DNA from: Bacillota bacterium
Lineage (GTDB): Bacteria > Bacillota > Clostridia > Oscillospirales > Oscillospiraceae
Assembly (NCBI GenBank): GCA_023393155.1
Contig: JAEWML010000162.1
Location: 1 to 6,139 of the forward strand
Direction: 5' to 3'
DNA length: 6,139 nt
Part shown: in pieces, positions 1 to 4,900 of the stretch
How the letters are laid out: the number at the start of each line of letters is the position of its first letter
Position numbering within the stretch: the stretch's first letter is position 1
The notes under the pieces: model-generated
Database searches by the model: none
Seen by the model: the letters and a program-made list of their open reading frames with translations, nothing else
What the model was told of the DNA's origin: nothing
Position numbers and translations under genes: made by a program

Positions 1-1
1 C

Positions 2-280
2 ACGACGTTCGATCCCGACGGCAGCGTCACAAGAGAGCAGTTGGCGGCAATGCTGTACCGTTATGTGCAGCGGGACGGCGGCACGGCGGGAAAAGGGGAC
101 CTCTCGGAATTTTCCGATGCCAAAAGCGTCTCATCGTGGGCAGTGGACGCCGTTGGATGGGCGGTTGAAAACAAGCTGATTTCCGGCATGAAGGACGGCA
201 CGATCTCGCCACGGGGCACGGCGACCCGCGCACAGACCGCGCAGATTTTGACGCGCTTTGAGGAAATTGCCGCATCATAA
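2..280 (+). CDS. C-terminal end of an SLH-domain surface protein (5' truncated by window edge)
   Basis: The frame is open from the first bases and ends at TAA 278-280, giving 92 visible residues; the true start lies upstream. The residues are the end of one SLH repeat (TTFDPDGSVTREQLAAMLYR, with the T-R-E-Q version of the conserved SLH TRAE motif at residues 10-13) followed by a complete last SLH repeat: FSD, SSWAVDAVGWAVENKLISG, then the T-R-A-Q motif at residues 75-78 and a short tail ending RFEEIAAS. SLH domains of this family typically occur as three C-terminal copies and bind pyruvylated secondary cell-wall polymer, so the protein is probably held on the outside of the cell wall. What it displays cannot be told from this end. 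The large SLH gene starting at 1910 has the same C-terminal arrangement, which makes this locus a cluster of surface proteins. A weak hairpin follows the stop. The SLH assignment is firm; the protein's function is unknown. Confidence 0.93.
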   Translation, partial: TTFDPDGSVTREQLAAMLYRYVQRDGGTAGKGDLSEFSDAKSVSSWAVDAVGWAVENKLISGMKDGTISPRGTATRAQTAQILTRFEEIAAS

Positions 281-536
281 GCGGCGGCTTGCAGCCGGTT
301 TTCGAGGTACCTGCTCCAAAGCCGGTCTGGCCCACGGCCGGGGCCGCGGCGGTAAATCCGGACAGCACAGGCAGCCTGTGGAGCGCGGCGGGAACAAGCG
401 CGTCTCCCGCGTCCGGAACGGAGATTAAATACAGCGAGTGGATCAAAGAAAGGAGGCGAGGCGGGGGAAACGGCGGCCTCAGGAGTTCAGATTGCTTGGA
501 AACCTTTTTTAAGTACATGAAACCTGCGACGTTATG
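281..536. other. non-coding gap between first SLH gene and GLUG gene
   Basis: I see no convincing gene in this stretch. It holds the weak hairpin at 285-302; a GC-rich imperfect hairpin at 332-349 (CGGC/GCCG core, no T run); an AGGAGG string at 451-456 with no start codon at a usable distance; and a T6 tract at 505-510 with no stable stem just before it. A candidate promoter, TTGCTT at 492-497 with TACATG at 514-519 (16-base spacer), matches the -10 consensus at only three of six positions, so I do not call it. An 82-codon open frame on the + strand (289-537, TTG start) has a proline/alanine-rich then arginine/glycine-rich translation, no SD and no recognisable motif; it is probably chance. 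Confidence 0.6.
285..302 (+). terminator. weak possible terminator after the first SLH gene
   Basis: Five bases after the TAA stop there is a short inverted repeat, CGGCT (285-289) and AGCCG (293-297) around a 3-base loop, followed by GTTTT (298-302). The position and the T run fit an intrinsic terminator, but a 5-bp stem and only four T residues are poor, so read-through toward the GLUG gene is possible. Confidence 0.3.
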
Positions 537-543
537 AAAGGAG
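537..543 (+). promoter_or_regulatory. ribosome binding site of the GLUG gene
   Basis: AAAGGAG lies seven bases upstream of ATG 551-553. It is a near-ideal Shine-Dalgarno sequence at ideal spacing and fixes this ATG as the start, which in turn gives a proper signal peptide. Confidence 0.88.
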
Positions 544-550
544 TTCAATT

Positions 551-1837
551 ATGTTGAAAAACCGAGGTAAAAAAGCACTGTCCGGTCTGTTTTCTCTTGC
601 TCTGATTGTCAATCTCTTCTCCGCGATGCCTGTCAAAGCCGGGGCGGTAAGCTCCTGGAACGGCGTTATTCCCGCCGCGAACGCCACCTATGCGTTCGGC
701 GGCAGCGGCACGGAAGCCGACCCGTATCAGATTGACACGGCGGCAGAGCTTGCGCAGCTCTCTGCCAACGTGCGGGGAGGAACGGTCTACACCGGGAAGT
801 ATTTCATTATGACCGACGACATTTCCCTCAGCCCTGCCTCCGCCAGCGACGCCACTGTGAATCCCGCCGTGGCCGGAACCGCCGGTTATACCGGCGGGGG
901 CACGGTATACGAGTGGCTGCCCATCGGCGGCGGCAACACAGATTACAGTTTTCAGGGTCACTTTGACGGCGATGGTTATGCCATTTCCAACATCTTTTAC
1001 AATCAGTCCACCGGAAGCTACGGCACGGGCAACTCCGTAGCCAACAACATCGGCCTGTTTGGCAAGCTGGAGGAGAATGCCTCTATCCGGAACCTGACCA
1101 TCTCGGGCGGCTATGTGGGCGCGCAGCGCTCGGTGGGCGGCCTTGTGGGCAAGGGCTGGGGCGATATTGAAAACTGCGTCAATAACGGCACCGTGGTCTA
1201 TGGCAATCAGGCCAAGGGCGTGGGCGGCATCATCGGCGCCAACTGGGTCAATACCACCACCAATCCTCCCAGCATCCTCAACAGCGCCAACTACGGCAAG
1301 GTCATCAGCGGTTACAGCTCCGGCTCCGCCGGGGGCATCGCCGGCGAGAATGAGGGGACCATCCTGAACTGCTGGAACGCCGGAGAGGTGATCTCCCCTT
1401 ATAACGCGGGCGGCCTTGTCGGCAGCAACAAGAACGACTACAACAAGCAGACCGGCACCGGCGGCACTGTGTACGGCGGCATCAGCAACAGCTATAACAA
1501 CGGTACGGTCACCGGCGGCATTGCGGGCGGCATCGCGGCTTTCCAGAAGGGCTCTATGCGCAACTGCTATAACATTGGCAATATCACCGGCTCCGCCTAC
1601 GCAGGAGAGCTGATCGGCGAGATGAGCAGCTCCCTCACCAACGACGCCCTGCGCTATGAAGGCTCCTCCACCCCGGTGGGGCATCTTGTCTCGGGCAGCC
1701 CCGCAACCGTTTCGTTCAGCTCGGCTTCCGGCCTTTTGAGCGACCTGAACGGATGGGTCAGCGCCCAGAGCGGCGGGGATTACAGCATCTGGACCATCGA
1801 CCCCAGCGAAAATAGCGGCTATCCCATTTTTGCCTAA
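551..1837 (+). CDS. secreted GLUG-repeat protein
   Basis: This is a complete 428-residue protein. Residues 1-32 form a signal peptide: basic N-terminus (K3, R5, K7, K8), hydrophobic stretch 12-25, and a likely cut after A-G-A (30-32). The body starts with the segment usual before GLUG repeats (YAFGGSGTEADPYQI from residue 47, then an AELAQLS helix and a GKYFIMTDDISLS strand) and the FQGHFDGDGYAISNIFYN motif from residue 134. GLUG-type motifs follow at residues 167 (IGLFGKL), 195 (VGGLVG), 224 (VGGIIG), 260 (AGGIAG), 286 (AGGLVG), 325 (AGGIAA) and 351 (AGELIG), alternating with N-C/S-x-N-x-G-x-V rungs. The C-terminus, LNGW...WTIDPSENSGYPIFA, is the normal cap of such domains. GLUG repeats (Pfam Glug) occur in bacterial surface proteins and adhesins and probably build a beta-helix-like rod. 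There is no SLH, LPXTG, lysin motif or membrane tail, so it is probably released or held by a partner. No catalytic site is recognisable. Ligand unknown. Confidence 0.93.
   Translation: MLKNRGKKALSGLFSLALIVNLFSAMPVKAGAVSSWNGVIPAANATYAFGGSGTEADPYQIDTAAELAQLSANVRGGTVYTGKYFIMTDDISLSPASASDATVNPAVAGTAGYTGGGTVYEWLPIGGGNTDYSFQGHFDGDGYAISNIFYNQSTGSYGTGNSVANNIGLFGKLEENASIRNLTISGGYVGAQRSVGGLVGKGWGDIENCVNNGTVVYGNQAKGVGGIIGANWVNTTTNPPSILNSANYGKVISGYSSGSAGGIAGENEGTILNCWNAGEVISPYNAGGLVGSNKNDYNKQTGTGGTVYGGISNSYNNGTVTGGIAGGIAAFQKGSMRNCYNIGNITGSAYAGELIGEMSSSLTNDALRYEGSSTPVGHLVSGSPATVSFSSASGLLSDLNGWVSAQSGGDYSIWTIDPSENSGYPIFA
1049..1624 (+). repeat. GLUG repeat array (seven degenerate copies)
   Basis: Seven copies of a protein-level motif of the form (A/V)GG(L/I)(V/I/A)G begin at 1049, 1133, 1220, 1328, 1406, 1523 and 1601, i.e. 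28, 29, 36, 26, 39 and 26 codons apart. Most copies are followed by a rung such as NCVNNGTV, NSANYGKV, NCWNAGEV, NSYNNGTV or NCYNIGNI. The first (IGLFGKL) and last two copies are the most diverged. The longer intervals hold inserted loops, notably the N/T/G-rich stretch between 1424 and 1480. Confidence 0.85.
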
Positions 1838-1846
1838 ACGGTCATC

Positions 1847-1882
1847 CGCCGGGGCATCAGGGAACGCCCTGATGCCCCGGCG
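1847..1882 (+). terminator. perfect 16-bp intergenic hairpin, possible terminator or mRNA-processing element
   Basis: Bases 1847-1862 (CGCCGGGGCATCAGGG) pair perfectly with 1867-1882 around the 4-base loop AACG. The hairpin starts ten bases after the GLUG stop codon, the right place for a terminator. The stem is followed by CAAAAAAT rather than a run of T, so it is not a canonical intrinsic terminator on the + strand, and the minus strand also lacks a T run after it. It may stop transcription partly, protect the 3' end of the GLUG message, or set unequal expression of the two genes. The hairpin is certain; its role is inferred. Confidence 0.5.
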
Positions 1883-1897
1883 CAAAAAATCTACCAT

Positions 1898-1901
1898 GGA
1901 G
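1898..1901 (+). promoter_or_regulatory. ribosome binding site of the large SLH gene
   Basis: GGAG sits eight bases before ATG 1910-1912. It is modest in strength but well placed, and no other in-frame start nearby (GTG 1904, ATG 1922) has as good a spacing. It supports 1910 as the start, which gives a textbook signal peptide. Confidence 0.72.
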
Positions 1902-1909
1902 CAGTGTGT

Positions 1910-4900
1910 ATGAAAACTTGGATGAAAAAGAGCCTTTCCCTGGCCATGGCGTTGGTCTTGACACTTTCCCTGCTTGTGTTCGAGCCTCTTACGGCGTCGG
2001 CCACGACGATGGTGTCGTCGGGAAATGAGGTCTTTACGGCGGAGACAGCGGTGGAGGGAAACACGGTTTCGCTCACCTTTGGACTGAGTTCCATTGCAAG
2101 CAGCAGACCTCTTCGGGAATTAAATATTAACATTGGGTATGACAGCGGTGTTTTGACATACGGCAATTGCCTGAACGGAGATTGGACGTATGGCAATATG
2201 GGTCTAACTGTAACAGACAGCGCTTCAAACGTAAACGTGACATTTGCGCCGGTAGCCAACGGGTCGAGGGGATTTAAAAAAGCTGGGCCACTCTTTACCC
2301 TTCAATTTGCAATTAAGGATAATTCCGCACCGGGGCGCTACTCCTTTTCAATTGGAGCGGGACAAACCACCGACTATACGGTGTGGATAGGGAATAGCAC
2401 CAGTAGTAAAACCCCGGAAGCCCGCAGCCTGCCTTCATTTTTAAGCGACTATTTTTTTCTGGGCGATCCCAGCGGAATTATAAAAATTTCGGAAATTACC
2501 GGACTTCCTGCCACACAGACGGCTGCATTTAATGATCATACGGTGCAGTTTACTGTGGGCGTGCTGCCCGCGAACGCACAGTATCAGGATCTGTACTGGA
2601 CAAGCTCGGACAATAAAATAGCCACCTTGAACAGCAGCGGATTGGCGACGCTCCTGAAAGAGGGAGAGACCACCATCAGGGCCGAAGCCGCGGACGGCAG
2701 CGGCGTATTTGCCGAGTGCGTACTCACCGTGACGCCGGGCGTTTCGGGAATCACGCTCTGGGACGAGGAAACGGCAGACGTCAGCGTTGGCGGGACGATT
2801 CCTTCAAAAATATACACAATCAGCCCCGCCACGGCGCTGAACCAGATGGTTACGTGGAGCAGCAGTGCAACGGAGATTGCCGCCGTGGACCCCGGGACGG
2901 GCGTGGTCACCGGCGTGGCGGCGGGAGACGCCACTATAACCGCAACCACGGCGGACGGCGGATATACCGCGTCCTATCCCGTAAGGGTGGTGGAGGGCAA
3001 GGCCGCAGGCATCGGCGAAGCGGAATATTACACGCTGAACGAAGCGCTTGCCGCCGCGGCAAGCGGGGACACGGTGAAGCTGCTGCGCGACCATAGCGCA
3101 ACGACTGTCACGCTGAGTCAAAACAACGTGACCCTTGACCTGAACGGGCGCACCCTTTCTGTCAATACCCTTGAGGTTCCCGCCGGGACGGAGGGCGTCT
3201 CCATTGTCAGCGGCGCCGCCGGAGGGACGATCTCGCTGTATAGAGCGTCGGCTCTGCACGGTCTGGTCAGCGTGAAGGGAAAGATAACGGCAATCCGCGA
3301 CTGCACCATCAACTGCGATCCAAGCAGGCCCGGGGGTGACCGCGATAGCCTGAAGCTATTCAGGGAGAGCGGGCTTGAGCTTTTGAATCACTGCACCGTC
3401 AATGGAAACGTCATCATCGGCGGCATCGCGGAGAGCATCAGCAACTGCACCGTCACGGGTGCGATTCAGGCGGCTGGAATGGCGGGCGGCGGCGGGACCG
3501 AGGAATACACCGCGAAAATCCGGAGCATGACCGACTGCACCGTGACCATGACGGGAAATGGCCAGAACAACAGCTATGCGGCCGTATATTCGCAGTACGG
3601 AGAGATTACGATTGGCAGCGGAACCTATATCAGCGCGGACGGAAGTCCGCTGCATGCCAATGGCGGACGCAAAGGAATCATTCAGGTTTATGACGGCCTC
3701 TTTAAGCCTAAGGCGGGCGACAAGGTCTGGCCTGATGGCGCAGCGGAGCCTATCATGCTCCGAGAGGACTATGAGTTCAGCTCCGTTCCGGACAGCGAGG
3801 GATTTTACACCGTCGTTCCGGGACAAACCACCGGAATTTTTACCCTCACGGTCACGCCCGCGGATGCGGTCGTGGTAGTTAAGGACGCGTCCAACGCGGT
3901 GCAGAGCCCTCTGCCCACCTCGAATGCGGCGGGCGGCGTTTACCGCTATGAGCTGGTGAAGAAATCCGAGTACACATATTCCGTCAGCAAGAGCGGCATG
4001 AAGACACAGTCCGGCCCCGTCCGTCTGGGAGACCGGGCGGTGCTGAGCGTTTCCATCACCCTTGAGCAGACAGGCGCTGTCACCCCCGTTACCCCCGGAG
4101 TGATCTCCGGCGGCTCCACGATTACCTCCGGCGGAACCTATACCATTCAAAGCGGAGCCACGGGGACCATTGTGGTGATGACCAAAGAGCCGGTCACGCT
4201 GGCGGGCAGCGGCATCAGCAGTCTGGAATCCAAATTTTCGGACCTCACCGTTGATTGCAGCGTTGCCGGAGCGAACCTGATCCTCCGGGACCTTTGGATC
4301 AACAACAATGTGGGCCGGGGGACGGCGTCCGGAGACGTGAATTTTGGGCTGAATATCCTCAACTTTACGGGCAAGGGCAATCAGCTCAGCGTTGAAGGGG
4401 AAAGCCTTCTGGAAACGCAGGAGTATGTGCAGGGCGCGGGCATCCATGTGCCAAAGGGCGCGGACCTGTTCATCGGCGGCTCGGGGACCCTGTATCTGTA
4501 CAAATACTCTCAGGGCGCGGGCATCGGGGGCAACAGCTATGAAGCCTGTGGAACCATCACGTTTGGAGGAGCGGACATATTTATCAAGGGCTCCAAGACC
4601 GGGCCTCTGGTGGGAGGTGACTCTTTGCTGGGCGGCGTAAAAAACGACCCGGTCTACATTACCGGCGGCACGGTGGTGCTGATCAACAAAGCAAACGGCG
4701 CGGCTATCGGCGCAAGCAAGCAGGGAAAGGGCGCAGGTCCGGTTTATTTGCAGAACGGCAACCTGACGATTATCTCCGATTTCCTTGGCTCCGCCATCGG
4801 TTACGGCGGCGACAGAAGCGGATCGGCCGGAACCCTCTATGTCTCCGGGGGCAGCTTCAAGGCAGTCCGGACGGACAATTCCCTGAAGCTCAACAGCGAC

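Noticed and set aside
289..537. 82-codon + strand frame with TTG start in the first gap
   Set aside because: It has no SD, an unusual start, no motif and low-complexity translation; the first bases lie in the hairpin after the SLH stop.
27..548. 173-codon open frame on the minus strand covering the first gap
   Set aside because: It overlaps the firm SLH tail, has no recognisable domain, is proline/arginine-rich as expected from reading GC-rich DNA backwards, and its start lies inside the leader of the GLUG gene.
1049..1624. CRISPR or DNA tandem repeat array
   Set aside because: The periodicity exists at protein level (GLUG repeats) with variable spacing and diverged DNA; there are no identical direct repeats with unique spacers.
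545..1897. 450-codon open frame on the minus strand
   Set aside because: It is antisense to the GLUG gene in the same codon register; its stop is the complement of TCA at 545-547 and its length reflects avoidance of TTA, CTA and TCA in the sense gene. The sense translation has a signal peptide and clear repeats; this one has an Ala/Gly/Val-rich mirror sequence.
1838..1909. Canonical rho-independent terminator between the GLUG and large SLH genes
   Set aside because: The hairpin is perfect but no T run follows on either strand, so I list it as a possible terminator only, at reduced confidence.
2716..3096. 126-codon + strand frame rich in Arg/Gly/His
   Set aside because: It is a frame-shifted reading inside the large SLH gene, where the real frame encodes a clear Big_2-type domain.
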